Source of the DNA: Algoriphagus aquaeductus
GTDB lineage: Bacteria > Bacteroidota > Bacteroidia > Cytophagales > Cyclobacteriaceae
Length of the DNA: 64,000 nucleotides
Assembly: GCF_003253485.1 (NCBI RefSeq)
Contig: NZ_QKTX01000001.1
Coordinates: forward strand, 62,001-126,000
Reading direction: 5' to 3'
Every line of letters starts with the position of its first letter. Positions within the stretch are counted from its first letter, which is position 1. Below, in pieces: positions 51,338 to 60,905 of the stretch. The notes beneath the pieces are model-generated. The model worked only from the letters and a program-made list of their open reading frames with translations, did no database searches and was not told the origin of the DNA. Made by a program: the position numbers and the translations under genes.

Positions 51338-52531
51338 CTAGTCTCTATTACCCTCAACTTTCTTTGAATATCCAACAATTGTCCGCCCTCCATATTTCCA
51401 AGATTCCTCATTCTCCTTTTGGACCAGTTCTTGGATTACAGTTGTGGGGGTGAAGTCTGACTCGGCTGCTTGGGCGAGTTCACTGAGTTTTTTGATGGCT
51501 TGTTGCTGATCGGTGGAAGAGATCTTGGCTTTTTCCACAGCATTCCTTAGCGTTGCTATGGTCTCATCATAGACTTTTGTAGGTACTGGAAAGGGCTTTC
51601 CACCCTTACTTCCATGAGCAAATGAGAATCTTGCCGGATCAGTAAATCGGGAAGGTTTGCCATGAATCACTTCACTCACCAAAGCCAAAGATTGGAGCGT
51701 TCTTGGTCCAAGTCCTTTGAGAAGAAGAAGCTCTTCGAAAGTTTGTGTTTGGGACTCTTGGGCTAGCCAAAGGATAGAACCCAGGCGTTTTATGTCTACA
51801 TCCTGATCCTTGACATCGTAGTAGTTCGGAAGCTTCATGTGGGGAATTTCTGCGAGGATTTTGGCGGGATCTTCTTGGGCGATGTGGAGCATGGAAGTTT
51901 GGGTTGGTTTGGCTTTTCGGTCCACCAAATTCAAAATATCCCCCTGATGATCTCCACAAATCGCCGTGTGGGGCTCCTCCACAAATGACTTCAGGCTGCT
52001 GGAATTCCAATGGTAACGCCGCGCCCTGCCGTTTTCTGGCTTCATGCCTTGCTGAACGACCGACCAATCTGCTTCGTCGCTGACCAGGAAATAGTGCATG
52101 TACACCTGAAAACCATCTTGAATTGCAGTGCTGTCTACTTTGGCTGAAAGTCTACTTGAGCGTGAAAGCTCCTGCCCATCCAGCCCAATAAGGTCGCCTA
52201 CTCGAAGGAGTTCGGCGGGTGTTTGAAGGGAATCTTTTCCTTTTCCCCCACAGACAAAAATCCCCAATTCTTTTGAATACGGGTTCAATGCTTTTTTCAA
52301 GGCACTCATCACCGCAGTGGTGACACCGGACGAATTCCAATCCATCCCGATGACCGCTCCGAAACTCTGGAACCAGAAAGGGTCTGAGATTCTTATCAGA
52401 AACTCTTTTTTCCCGTACTCCATCAAAATCGTCTCCACAATCGGCAGACTCAGTCGGGTCATCCGATCAAATAACCAGGTGGGAATACTTCCACCCATGA
52501 GTTTAAGGTCAGCAGTGCCGGATCGCTTCAT
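51338..52531 (-). CDS. DUF763 domain protein
   Basis: A 397-residue cytoplasmic protein: MKRSGTADLKLMGGSIPTWL at the start, then VCGGKGKDSLQTPAELLRVG, DGFQVYMHYFLVSDEADWSV and LLLLKGLGPRTLQSLALVSE, all typical of DUF763. The helix-hairpin-helix-like GLGPRTL suggests DNA binding, and nuclease-related roles have been guessed for the family, but no activity is established. It is widespread in archaea and thermophiles and patchy in Bacteroidota. It follows the DUF2461 gene by 11 bases as the second gene of a small operon. Confidence 0.88.
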   Translation of the reverse strand: MKRSGTADLKLMGGSIPTWLFDRMTRLSLPIVETILMEYGKKEFLIRISDPFWFQSFGAVIGMDWNSSGVTTAVMSALKKALNPYSKELGIFVCGGKGKDSLQTPAELLRVGDLIGLDGQELSRSSRLSAKVDSTAIQDGFQVYMHYFLVSDEADWSVVQQGMKPENGRARRYHWNSSSLKSFVEEPHTAICGDHQGDILNLVDRKAKPTQTSMLHIAQEDPAKILAEIPHMKLPNYYDVKDQDVDIKRLGSILWLAQESQTQTFEELLLLKGLGPRTLQSLALVSEVIHGKPSRFTDPARFSFAHGSKGGKPFPVPTKVYDETIATLRNAVEKAKISSTDQQQAIKKLSELAQAAESDFTPTTVIQELVQKENEESWKYGGRTIVGYSKKVEGNRD

Positions 52532-52542
52532 TGGATTGGTTT

Positions 52543-53211
52543 TTAGCTTTGGATTGGCTCGCTAAGAAATTTCGCAAAAGGCAGGGTAAGTTGGTACAAA
52601 CGCAGTATTTGTTCAAGAAAGTCTGGCTTGGTGATTTCAGTGGCCGGAAGTTTTGTCATCGCCAAAAACGAGGTGTGGTACAACAAGGGTTGATGGGTTG
52701 CCGCTTCTTTAAACTCCTCAGGAATCCTCTTGATTTTGTCCCCCTGAATTTCTCCGAAGGCCTGCTTGAACTTTGGCTCTTGGATGATCTCCTCCAATCG
52801 CTCAGAATGCTGAGCAATATGGTGCCGGACTTCGATTAATTCTTCCTTTTCCAGCATTTTCAATCCAGAACCAATAGTCACCTCCTTAGCGCCAATACTG
52901 AGGTAAAGCCCAGGACAAGGATTACTTTTCTTCCCTTTTTTGGAAATCACCGCAGACATTTCTGTTTTGTAAGGAGACTTGTCCGCACTGAATCGAATGT
53001 CTTTGTTGATTCGGAATATTGCCTCTGAAGGAGAAATGGTAATCTCGGGAGTCAAGGTGTTCATCTCAAGAATTAACTTTGAAATAAATACTTCAAAAGG
53101 CTTTTTGACGTCTTTTTCGAAGTCTTTTTTATGGGTGTTAAACCAATCAGTGTTGTTGTTTTCGCTGAGCTGTGCGAAAAAGGATAGGTAATTGGAAGTG
53201 AACATGGTCAT
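52543..53211 (-). CDS. DUF2461 domain protein
   Basis: A 222-residue cytoplasmic protein with the family pattern NNNTDWFNTHKKDFEKDVKK, RINKDIRFSADKSPYKTEMS, then PGLYLSIG and GSGLKMLEKEEL. The function is unknown. Two close start codons exist (53211 and 53205). It is the first gene of a pair with DUF763. Confidence 0.9.
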   Translation of the reverse strand: MTMFTSNYLSFFAQLSENNNTDWFNTHKKDFEKDVKKPFEVFISKLILEMNTLTPEITISPSEAIFRINKDIRFSADKSPYKTEMSAVISKKGKKSNPCPGLYLSIGAKEVTIGSGLKMLEKEELIEVRHHIAQHSERLEEIIQEPKFKQAFGEIQGDKIKRIPEEFKEAATHQPLLYHTSFLAMTKLPATEITKPDFLEQILRLYQLTLPFAKFLSEPIQS

Positions 53212-53281
53212 GGATTTTTAGTGTGAAAAGACCTCTTTCTTGAAGCAAAAGAACCATGGAAAGAAAGCCGAAAGTCAAGTG

Positions 53282-53794
53282 TCAGTGATTCATTCGATAA
53301 CCTTGGGCCAAAAACCGGGAGGAGGCCTCGTCTCGCTTGGCGTCATATTCGATCCCAAATCCAGTAACCATACGGTTGGCAAAGCCAAAAAGGGCGCACA
53401 CAAAAACCACATCTTCATAGTGTTTTTCGGTGTAGCCAAGGTTCAAAAAAGAAAGAATATTTTCCTCGGTTACTGCGTTTGCGACGATTTTGTCCGCCAA
53501 GGCAAAAATCGGTTTCAACTCCTCGGAAGGATGATCCACCAGACTTCTTACTTCTTCACCTCCGATCGCATAAGCGGTCTCCAAATGCCCCAAATGGCAG
53601 AATGAACAGCCAAATTGCTTGGAAACATACGCTCCCAAAAGCTCGCGGGTGAGTGGTGTGAAGGCACTCTCGGAATGCATGACCTCGTGGGCCAGGTTGA
53701 GAAATGCATCAAAGACGGTTGGTTTACGCCTCGCAATGGAGAAGATTCCAAACTTCGCGGCGGTCTCAAATAGGGTAACTTCTTTCAGTTCCAT
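53282..53794 (-). CDS. AhpD-like (carboxymuconolactone decarboxylase family) protein
   Basis: A 170-residue helical protein with the AhpD catalytic pattern E-x11-CxxC-x3-H: Glu51, Cys63, Cys66 and His70 (QFGCSFCHLGH). This suggests thiol peroxidase/reductase activity against peroxides. It lies 107 bases downstream of a TetR regulator in the same direction, which may control it. Confidence 0.88.
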   Translation of the reverse strand: MELKEVTLFETAAKFGIFSIARRKPTVFDAFLNLAHEVMHSESAFTPLTRELLGAYVSKQFGCSFCHLGHLETAYAIGGEEVRSLVDHPSEELKPIFALADKIVANAVTEENILSFLNLGYTEKHYEDVVFVCALFGFANRMVTGFGIEYDAKRDEASSRFLAQGYRMNH

Positions 53795-53901
53795 AGATGT
53801 ACGATAGTTATTGTTTTGGATTAAATGGGACAGGTTATCTGTCTCGACTCGATAACTGAACGTAATTCATTTATGTTTTTTAAGAAGGAAAAAAAATCAA
53901 T

Positions 53902-54519
53902 TTATTTTTTCAATGATCTGATTATCATGTTAATATAAGATGAAAAAAAAGCGTCTGTATTTTTGTTTAACTGTTGTTGGATGATGCCTGACTTTACATC
54001 AATGAGTTGGATGACTCCCACTGCCGAGGCCCAAAGCAGGAATGAAAATTCCGATTCATCGATATCCGGATGGATTGATCCTTGAGCTTTTCCCGATTGG
54101 ATGACCTCAATAACATAATTGGTGATTTTTCGGCTGGCCATCAGGAGTTCCTCGGGTTCTTCCAGTCCGGCATTGGTTTCGTAAAAGGACACCAACTGAT
54201 GGTAAAATGGATGCTCTTTGTAAAAATTAAAATAGGCCCAAAGCATCATGCGGACTTTTTTCAAAGCGTCTGAACTCGAATCACCACTTTCTATGAATTT
54301 TTGCAAAAGGATCTCTCTCGATTTAATCGTCAGATGAGCGATGATGTCTTCTTTTTTTGGAAAATACAGGTAAATCGTGCCTACAGCCAAGCCTACCTTT
54401 TTAGCAACTTGGGCAATGCTCAGGCTTTCTAATCCGCTTTCTTGAATGAGTTCTTCCGCGCAGTTTAGGATGTCCTGCTTGCGGTCACCTTTTGCTTGTT
54501 TGTTTCGAGCCCTTTTCAT
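53902..54519 (-). CDS. TetR/AcrR family transcriptional regulator
   Basis: A 205-residue regulator with an N-terminal HTH (about 15-60; ILNCAEELIQESGLESLSIA, VAKKVGLAVGTIYLYFPKKE) and a helical ligand-binding domain whose ligand is unknown. The basic N-terminus MKRARNKQAKGDRK is typical. It is located upstream of the AhpD-like gene on the same strand and may repress itself and that gene. Confidence 0.92.
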   Translation of the reverse strand: MKRARNKQAKGDRKQDILNCAEELIQESGLESLSIAQVAKKVGLAVGTIYLYFPKKEDIIAHLTIKSREILLQKFIESGDSSSDALKKVRMMLWAYFNFYKEHPFYHQLVSFYETNAGLEEPEELLMASRKITNYVIEVIQSGKAQGSIHPDIDESEFSFLLWASAVGVIQLIDVKSGIIQQQLNKNTDAFFSSYINMIIRSLKK

Positions 54520-55085
54520 TTTTTACGCCTTCTATCTAAGATTTCTACTTATCTCAAAATTCTTTAGGCATTGCTACAATTACGGTCAACAATTCTAATA
54601 TTAACGCAATTCTTGACAAGTTCTTTGAGTTGGTATCCCGTAGGCAAGTTAATATTTAAAGAAAGCAGGCGATTGAGTTGAATTCCTCAAGGTCAATTCT
54701 CATTTGGAAACAAATATTCAGGTAATCAGGAGAGATAAATATCAGTGTCAGCCAGGATATATATTCTGATTACATATTTTCTATTCTCACTTCCCATTAA
54801 TAACTCCGAATCCGAAGGCCGGTCCCGATAAATATGGGGATGAGGCCATTTTGATCTTCTGGCATCATTGCGGATAATCACATAAGATAAAATTGCAAAC
54901 TCATATTTTTAACCCGAATCAATAAAATAAAGGTGTGACCTAGGTTGCAAACAAAGTTCAGATCAATCCATTCCTTGGAGAATGAAGCAAAACCTAATCT
55001 TTCCTATTCAAATTTGACTAATACTCAGGCATGAAGGTCTCCCGAACGGTTCTTTATTGATGAGTTAAGATCTAGAGGAGGGATC
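54520..55085. other. intergenic region, no gene recognised
   Basis: About 565 AT-rich bases between the TetR gene and the end of the iron-uptake pair. I see no RNA gene or convincing ORF. It contains one cccgata half-site (about 54826) like that in the palindrome at 12460. Confidence 0.4.
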
Positions 55086-56252
55086 CTAAGTTATGGTCTC
55101 AGAGTACGACTTCACTTTATGCTTTGAGGAGACCTTAAAAAAAGTATTGTTTTTCTTTCTTCCCCACCAGATTTTAACTCCGGTGTAAGTCAATAATGCC
55201 GGTAAAAGCCCTGCAATAAACCAAATGATTCGAGTGAGATAGCCTCCAAATTCTCCGAAGTGAACCGGCAATTGCCATTGAGCCATCAAGGCCGATCCCC
55301 GAGGTAATTTATCTGGATTGTTCTCAGACAAAACTTGACCAGTGTATGGATCAACGGCCAAAAATATTCTATGATCCGGTCCACTGTAAATATCAGTTCG
55401 ATGCTGATAAGCAAAGGATAGTTTCCCGTCGGCTTGATCAGTGAGCCATAGGTTACGTTTGAAAAAATCAGGATAGTATTTATTCATTTCCTTTAAGGCT
55501 TCCTGAGTAGACATCAGCTTGGCATTAGGGCTTGACTCGGGTTTACTGCTTTTTGATTCCCAAACCGATTCAGAAGCGGGTTCTGAAAAGGTAATCACGT
55601 CTACCGCCCATTGGATCTCATCATCAAAATAGAAAGCAGCTCCTGTAATCCCTGCAAGAAAAAGGGGGAGGAAAAAATAAAACCCAGTGACATTGTGCAG
55701 ATCATAATTGACTCTTTTTTTGCTGGCGTCCCATTTGATTTTGAAACTTGATTTTCTTCTCCCTTTATTGGTCGGAAACCATAAATACAATCCCGTAGTC
55801 AAAATCATTAGAGTAAAAATCAATGTGGCAACTCCGGTTACTAATCGCCCGATTTCACCCAAAGTCAGCGTAGTATGAAGATCGAGAATAAATCCAAAAA
55901 AAGAATTTCCCAAGGCTTCACCTCCGGGGGTAATTATTCCTGTGCTTTGATCCAGGTAGTACCAGATAGGGTCATCGAAAAGCTTGAAAACATACGTGTC
56001 CCGACCTCTTTTAGGCCATTGGATACTCTGGATCAGTTGACCAGTCTCCCTTTCGATATGTTCTGCAATCGCATAATCGTTCGGAAAAATGGACTCTTCT
56101 CCCTGCAAGTGATACAGCTCACGATCCAAAAAGGCGCTAAGCTCAGGCTCGAATACATAGATGGAACCTGTGATTCCCACTATGGACAATACCAATCCGG
56201 AGACTAGTCCCAGCCACAAATGTAGATTTCTTACCGCCTTTTTGATTCGCAT
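55086..56252 (-). CDS. PepSY-associated inner-membrane protein (siderophore/iron-related)
   Basis: 388 residues with four TM helices (about 12-34, 140-162, 190-212, 345-367). The first carries NLHLWLGLVSGLVLSIVGIT and the third region DLHNVTGFYFFLPLFLAGIT, both typical of PepSY_TM proteins; PepSY-like segments lie in the two periplasmic loops (e.g. YHLQGEESIFPNDYAIAEHI). Such proteins accompany TonB siderophore receptors and may reduce ferric siderophores. Here it is 16 bases downstream of the receptor. Confidence 0.9.
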   Translation of the reverse strand: MRIKKAVRNLHLWLGLVSGLVLSIVGITGSIYVFEPELSAFLDRELYHLQGEESIFPNDYAIAEHIERETGQLIQSIQWPKRGRDTYVFKLFDDPIWYYLDQSTGIITPGGEALGNSFFGFILDLHTTLTLGEIGRLVTGVATLIFTLMILTTGLYLWFPTNKGRRKSSFKIKWDASKKRVNYDLHNVTGFYFFLPLFLAGITGAAFYFDDEIQWAVDVITFSEPASESVWESKSSKPESSPNAKLMSTQEALKEMNKYYPDFFKRNLWLTDQADGKLSFAYQHRTDIYSGPDHRIFLAVDPYTGQVLSENNPDKLPRGSALMAQWQLPVHFGEFGGYLTRIIWFIAGLLPALLTYTGVKIWWGRKKNNTFFKVSSKHKVKSYSETIT

Positions 56253-56268
56253 GATATTCAGTTTGCAA

Positions 56269-58611
56269 TTAGAAATTCGCCGCTAGGGAAAAAATTGCAG
56301 TGGTGGGTGCTCCATAGAGAAAGCTGCCAAATGCCAATCCTTCTATAAAGCGGATGTTGGTCACATTCCTTACATTCAGTCGGGCAGTCAGGTTTTTACC
56401 GAAGAGATTGAATTCATATCGTGAGCCCAAATCCAATCGGGTAAATCCATCCACATTGAATGTGCCGAAATTGTCCGCAAAACGATCACCCGTATAGAAA
56501 ACCCCGGCATTTACAGAAAGACCTTTTACAAAGTCAAAAGCATAATCCGCGTAAATATTACCTTGAAGCTCAGGGACGCTTGCAGGGCGCTGTCCATCCA
56601 GGTTGGGCTGACTTGGATTATCAATCACTGCATTTAAATACAATCCTCCCACAATTACCTTAAAGTTGTCTGTCACCTGACCAGAGAAAGTGGTCTCAAC
56701 CCCTCTGTGTCGTTGGCTTCCCCCGTATCCAAACACATTGTTTTGATCCAGGAAGGCCAAAGGTTGATCAATGTCGAAATAGGCTCCGGTTAGCAATACC
56801 CGCTTAAATAGATCCGCCTTAAAGCCTACTTCAAATTGCGCTGTTTCTACAGGGTCCAGGAAGATATCAGTACCAAAATTGGCTGCATCAGAAGGGATTT
56901 GTAAACCGTTGGTAACTCCGGTAGCATAGCTGCTGTACACACTCAGATTTTCCAGTGGTTTGTAGATTATTCCAAAATTTGGGGAGAAAATATTGTCTCT
57001 ATACGATTCTTGAAGGGTGCCCGAATCATTGAATACATCCCGGTTTTGCTGTTCAGTAAATCTGACCGCTGCCAAAAGCTCCAATTTTTCGGAAACCTTG
57101 ATGAAATCGGTAACAAAGGCCGCTTTTTGGGTAAATACCAATGCTTCGACGGATTGACCGGCTTTCGCCTCAGGGAAGGGTAGCTCAACCGGGTTGAAAA
57201 TGTTCGAAGGTCCTGCGATAAATTGGGCATTTCCCTGAGAAAACTTGAGCGGATTGTTGCTGTAGGCACCACCGATGGAAAGATTATGCTCCAATCCAAA
57301 AGTCTTTACCTTACCGGTAATAAATGCCTCGATAGACAATGGATCTCTGACTTGGGCGGGATCAAAAAATATCTCGGAAACGAAATCCCCGTTAGCCTGA
57401 AGGGACCGGTTTACAATTCCAGCTGCTTTTTGATCCCGGATAAGATTCATTTTTTGAATCCTTCCCTGAACCTTCCAATCAGCATTGATCTTATAGGTGG
57501 TCCCAATGGAACTTACAAAGTTTCGGGTAGGGTAGGTTCCCCACTTTTGGCCAATGAAGGTTCTGGGGTCAAAATCCTTGATCAGTTGTTTTTGCTGTTC
57601 GATGCTTAAATCTCTTGAAAAGGAGTTAAGCCTTAGGGTAGCCTGTTGCTCCAATTCTCGGTATTGATATTCTCCTTCGAAATCAATCGTCAATTTTTCC
57701 GTTGGGGTCCACTCAAACAGTGCGCTGAAAAGTTGTCTAGGGCCTGAAACACCTTTTACATAAGATGCTTCTTCAGAAATCACTGTGTTGATTCTGTAAC
57801 CAAAATTTTGATTGACTTTGCCTCCAAAATCCCCATGAACACCAACTGTTCCATTGCTGTCTCCAAATCCTTGGATAAATACAAGAGGAGTCTTAGTAGG
57901 CCTTTTCAAAACATAATTGATGATTCCACCGGGAGGAGTAAATCCATAACGGATTGCCGCAGGACCTTTTACAATTTCTACTGCGGCCTTGTTTTCAAAG
58001 GGGCTGACGACCTGATTTTGGAAGATTAAATTTTCGCGTCTGTAACTGCTGGAGTTATCCAGGTTGTAGCCTCTCATGTTTAAGGTCTCATTAAATCCCG
58101 GAGGATTACTGACTATGACAGAGGGATCATTCCTGACCAGATCCCCCAATGCCCGAACCTGCTGATCGAGTAAAACCTCCTGCGTAATCACCGATACAGA
58201 CTGGGGTAAATCCAGCATTCTTCGGGGGCCAAACGTGGCAGCGGTTTGGGTGGTTGCTACATATCCCACTTCACGTTCTGAGGCAATTACTACCTCCTGA
58301 AGGAGTTCATTACTTTCTTGAAGTATAAAATCTACGGTTTGGGAATTGTTGGCCAAGATGAGGGTTTTCTCTGCCGCTAGGTAGCCCAGATAATTGGCGA
58401 CTAGTTTGATTTCCCCATTGGGAAGATTGGAAATGGAATAGTATCCTTCTGTGTTGGTAACCGCTCCTTTCTTGGATTTTGTGACTATCACGGTAACTCC
58501 TATCAGGGGTTGACCATCCTGCGAAGTAACTTTACCCGATATTTGGTTTTGAGAATACCCTAGGCTGACAGTAAAAGAAAAGAGTGCTAGGAAAAGTAAT
58601 AGTGATCTCAT
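56269..58611 (-). CDS. TonB-dependent siderophore receptor
   Basis: 780 residues. The signal peptide ends LGYSQ (about residue 20), followed by a carboxypeptidase-regulatory-like domain (about 22-100; ISGKVTSQDGQPLIGVTVIV), a plug domain (about 125-235; DLPQSVSVITQEVLLDQQVR, NMRGYN, VEIVKGPAAIRYGFTPPGGI) and a 22-stranded barrel ending TTAIFSLAANF. The plug motifs are of the ferric-siderophore class. The upstream region has a TACTTTTG -7 element and an AT-rich Fur-like site. Confidence 0.93.
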   Translation of the reverse strand: MRSLLLFLALFSFTVSLGYSQNQISGKVTSQDGQPLIGVTVIVTKSKKGAVTNTEGYYSISNLPNGEIKLVANYLGYLAAEKTLILANNSQTVDFILQESNELLQEVVIASEREVGYVATTQTAATFGPRRMLDLPQSVSVITQEVLLDQQVRALGDLVRNDPSVIVSNPPGFNETLNMRGYNLDNSSSYRRENLIFQNQVVSPFENKAAVEIVKGPAAIRYGFTPPGGIINYVLKRPTKTPLVFIQGFGDSNGTVGVHGDFGGKVNQNFGYRINTVISEEASYVKGVSGPRQLFSALFEWTPTEKLTIDFEGEYQYRELEQQATLRLNSFSRDLSIEQQKQLIKDFDPRTFIGQKWGTYPTRNFVSSIGTTYKINADWKVQGRIQKMNLIRDQKAAGIVNRSLQANGDFVSEIFFDPAQVRDPLSIEAFITGKVKTFGLEHNLSIGGAYSNNPLKFSQGNAQFIAGPSNIFNPVELPFPEAKAGQSVEALVFTQKAAFVTDFIKVSEKLELLAAVRFTEQQNRDVFNDSGTLQESYRDNIFSPNFGIIYKPLENLSVYSSYATGVTNGLQIPSDAANFGTDIFLDPVETAQFEVGFKADLFKRVLLTGAYFDIDQPLAFLDQNNVFGYGGSQRHRGVETTFSGQVTDNFKVIVGGLYLNAVIDNPSQPNLDGQRPASVPELQGNIYADYAFDFVKGLSVNAGVFYTGDRFADNFGTFNVDGFTRLDLGSRYEFNLFGKNLTARLNVRNVTNIRFIEGLAFGSFLYGAPTTAIFSLAANF

Positions 58612-58641
58612 TGGCTTTATTTAGACTGATTATCGTTAAGG

Positions 58642-58649
58642 CAAAAGTA
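58642..58649 (-). promoter_or_regulatory. -7 promoter element of the siderophore receptor operon
   Basis: On the minus strand it reads TACTTTTG, matching TAnnTTTG, about 31 bases before the receptor ATG. Confidence 0.5.
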
Positions 58650-58660
58650 AAAGTCTATTT

Positions 58661-58677
58661 TTATTAAATCTAAATAA
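58661..58677 (-). promoter_or_regulatory. candidate Fur-like operator
   Basis: The minus strand reads TTATTTAGATTTAATAA, with outer TTATT/AATAA symmetry and a TTTAGA core like Fur boxes of the phylum. It lies just upstream of the -7 element of the iron-uptake operon. Confidence 0.4.
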
Positions 58678-59353
58678 GAATGATTTTTTTTTTAATGGTT
58701 GATTCCCGAAAAAAAAGAGTAAAGCTTAAGTCTCTTTTTGGTCAGATTTGATATCCAATCCGGAAACATTAAGGAATTGCTATTCTATTAATTTTCTGTT
58801 CAATAGCGGGGGCATTGACTTTTTGGTTTCAGATTCTTGACTTAAGACCACCTCCTCTGGGTAGAGCAGAATCATGAATAGGACTAGGTGCAGATTTACT
58901 TCCCTGCAATCGGGCCTCTGGCTAAAAAGTTTACCAAAGCTTTAGCTTACACTCGATCCACCCTTCATATAAAACAAATTTGTGGTATAGTTATGAAGTA
59001 GGTGGGAATTAAAATGGACCAAATGCATATTGGTTGGAATAATTGAGTGAAGTCATTAAACTTCGCTCAATACCTAATTGGCGTTCAGAGGTGCTGGGAA
59101 GATTCTACGCTAAGAAGAGGCACATAAGACCAACTTCTGACCGCAGACATTACTTAGACGATCTGGCAAGGGAGGAGGATCATGCGCAGCTGGGCTAGAA
59201 TGTAGTTTCAGTTATTCTGCTGCGAGGTAATTATTGGAGACTTTCAGAGAAAAGTTATATGAAATTAGGCTTTTCGCCCACAGCCATGAAAGTGTAAAAC
59301 CGCTGTCAGGTTTATTCTAATCGTGAAGTTTTTTTGGAAACTTTCAGAAAAAT
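58678..59353. other. intergenic region left of the integrative element
   Basis: No gene recognised. It has a hairpin ATTGAGTGAAG/CTTCGCTCAAT (59042-59071), and a near-identical motif GGArACTTTCAGArAAA at 59236 and 59336, exactly 100 bases apart. It may be a decayed stretch of chromosome or an old insertion scar. Confidence 0.4.
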
Positions 59354-59388
59354 GAAGCCCGTAATCATATTTGAATACGGGCTTTTTA
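59354..59388. terminator. bidirectional terminator next to the tRNA fragment
   Basis: AAGCCCGTA and TACGGGCTT form a 9-bp stem around a 12-base loop, with T-runs on both sides. It is placed just where the terminator of a minus-strand tRNA gene would be. Confidence 0.85.
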
Positions 59389-59389
59389 T

Positions 59390-59414
59390 TGCAGAGAGTG
59401 GGGGATTCGAACCT
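59390..59414 (-). other. tRNA 3'-end fragment, putative attachment site (att)
   Basis: The minus strand reads GGTTCGAATCC, then CCCACTCTCTGCA: a T-loop (TTCGAAT), the 3' half of the T-stem (CCCCC), a 7-base acceptor strand (ACTCTCT) and a G at the discriminator position. Nothing tRNA-like lies on the 5' side (to the right), so this is only the 3' end. An integrase gene starts 166 bases away. The G discriminator fits a serine tRNA, but the identity is not certain. Confidence 0.7.
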
Positions 59415-59518
59415 TTTTTTCGTAGATGTACAAAATCACCTTCAAACACCCAAATGAAGTCCTTTTTTCTTTTTAGGATGAAGTTTTTGGTAAGTTTTGA
59501 CCACTTTTGAGCGATATT

Positions 59519-59542
59519 TTCGCTACTGAATTCGCTACTGAA
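59519..59542. repeat. tandem 12-bp repeat upstream of integrase
   Basis: TTCGCTACTGAA occurs twice in a row (59519-59530 and 59531-59542), 39 bases before the integrase ATG. It may be an arm-type binding site of the recombinase or an operator of its promoter (TATCTTTA at 59555). Confidence 0.45.
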
Positions 59543-59580
59543 ATTTTCATTCAGTATCTTTATTTAAGAAAGATCAGACA

Positions 59581-60894
59581 ATGGAAGCAACAGTAAGATT
59601 CATTTTAAGGCACGATTTACAAAACAAGAAAGGCGAGCAGCCCTTAATGCTAGTTGTCCATTTAGGTGGGAAAAGGAAAGTGATTTCAACTGGAATCCGA
59701 TTATTGCCTGATCTATGGTCTGCTGAAAAGCAAGAGATCCTAGACATGACAGCAAAACAAAAAGTAGCTCTCGAGAAGAAGTTTGGATCTGTTGTTCCTC
59801 CAAAAAGCTATCTGCTCCAAAACCAAGATGAATTACTTGAAATCAGAAATAAAGTCAGACAAATCGAAGAAGGGTTTCGAGCGAAAGAAGAACCCTATGA
59901 TCTCGATATGCTGATTGCAAAAATCAAAGAAACAAAAAAGGAGGTCATCAAAAAATCTGAGCCAGTAGAATTGGTTTATGACTTTATCGATCAATACATT
60001 CAGGAAAATGGAGTCAATAGGGTGAAGGGTAGTATGGTGGTCTATAAATCCTTGAAGAAGCATTTAAAAAATTTCCAGGAAAAGACAGGGACACCTATTC
60101 GATTTGAAAACATGGATTATTCCTTCATGCAGAGATTTCAAAATTTCCTAATTGACTGGAAAGAGGTCCACCCTAACACAGGAAACATAAAAACAATTAA
60201 TAATATCACCATCGCCAAACAGTTAAGTACGCTGAAGACCTTTATGAGCTATGCAAGACGGAGAGGCATCAAGATCCATGAGGGTTACAAGGATTTTTCT
60301 GTAAAGAAAGAAAGACTTGAAGTCATAGCACTTAATCAGCAGGAATTCGATTCTTTGTATGCTCTTGATGTAAGTGCAAATCCGAGGTTAAGCCAAGTCA
60401 AAGATATTTTTCTCTTTAGCTGTGTAACTGGCTATCGATTTTCTGATTTACTCCAGCTCAAGAGAGAGCATATCAAGGAAAATGAAATCAGACTGACAAT
60501 CACCAAGACGAAAGAACCATCGATTGTTCCTCTTACCAGAATTTCTCGGGAGATTCTGAAAAAGTATGAGGAAAGAGTTCTTCCACTTCCTATGATCTCA
60601 AACCAAAAGTTTAATGATTACGTCAAGGAATTATGCGAATTGGCGGGGATTAAAGATCCTGTTGAGATAGTAAGGTATAGAGGAGCCGTAAGGGAATCCA
60701 AAATTTACCCCAAGCATGAACTTGTCAGCGCTCATACCGGCAGAAAAACATTTGTTACCCTATCTCTTGCCAAAGGAATTCCGGCTGAAGTGGTCATGAA
60801 GATCACCGGCCACTCCGATTACAAAAGTTTCAAGCGATACGTCCAGGTCGATGAGTCAAGGAAAAGAGATGCCATGAGTCAGGCCTGGGACTAA
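59581..60894 (+). CDS. tyrosine recombinase / site-specific integrase
   Basis: 437 residues with the layout of Bacteroidota element integrases: an N-terminal arm-binding domain (1-60), a SAM-like core-binding domain (about 130-235) and the catalytic domain (about 250-430). The catalytic residues are present: Arg286 (TGYRFSDLLQL), His385 and Arg388 (AHTGRKTF), His411 (TGHSDYKSF) and nucleophile Tyr420 (KRYVQV). It should be active. It is the first gene inside the element and probably recombines at the tRNA fragment 166 bases upstream. Confidence 0.95.
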   Translation: MEATVRFILRHDLQNKKGEQPLMLVVHLGGKRKVISTGIRLLPDLWSAEKQEILDMTAKQKVALEKKFGSVVPPKSYLLQNQDELLEIRNKVRQIEEGFRAKEEPYDLDMLIAKIKETKKEVIKKSEPVELVYDFIDQYIQENGVNRVKGSMVVYKSLKKHLKNFQEKTGTPIRFENMDYSFMQRFQNFLIDWKEVHPNTGNIKTINNITIAKQLSTLKTFMSYARRRGIKIHEGYKDFSVKKERLEVIALNQQEFDSLYALDVSANPRLSQVKDIFLFSCVTGYRFSDLLQLKREHIKENEIRLTITKTKEPSIVPLTRISREILKKYEERVLPLPMISNQKFNDYVKELCELAGIKDPVEIVRYRGAVRESKIYPKHELVSAHTGRKTFVTLSLAKGIPAEVVMKITGHSDYKSFKRYVQVDESRKRDAMSQAWD

Positions 60895-60905
60895 ACCAAC
60901 TACTG

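Noticed and set aside
59390..59480. Complete tRNA gene on the minus strand
   Set aside because: Only the 3' T-arm and acceptor strand are present; sequence to the right cannot fold into D- and anticodon arms.
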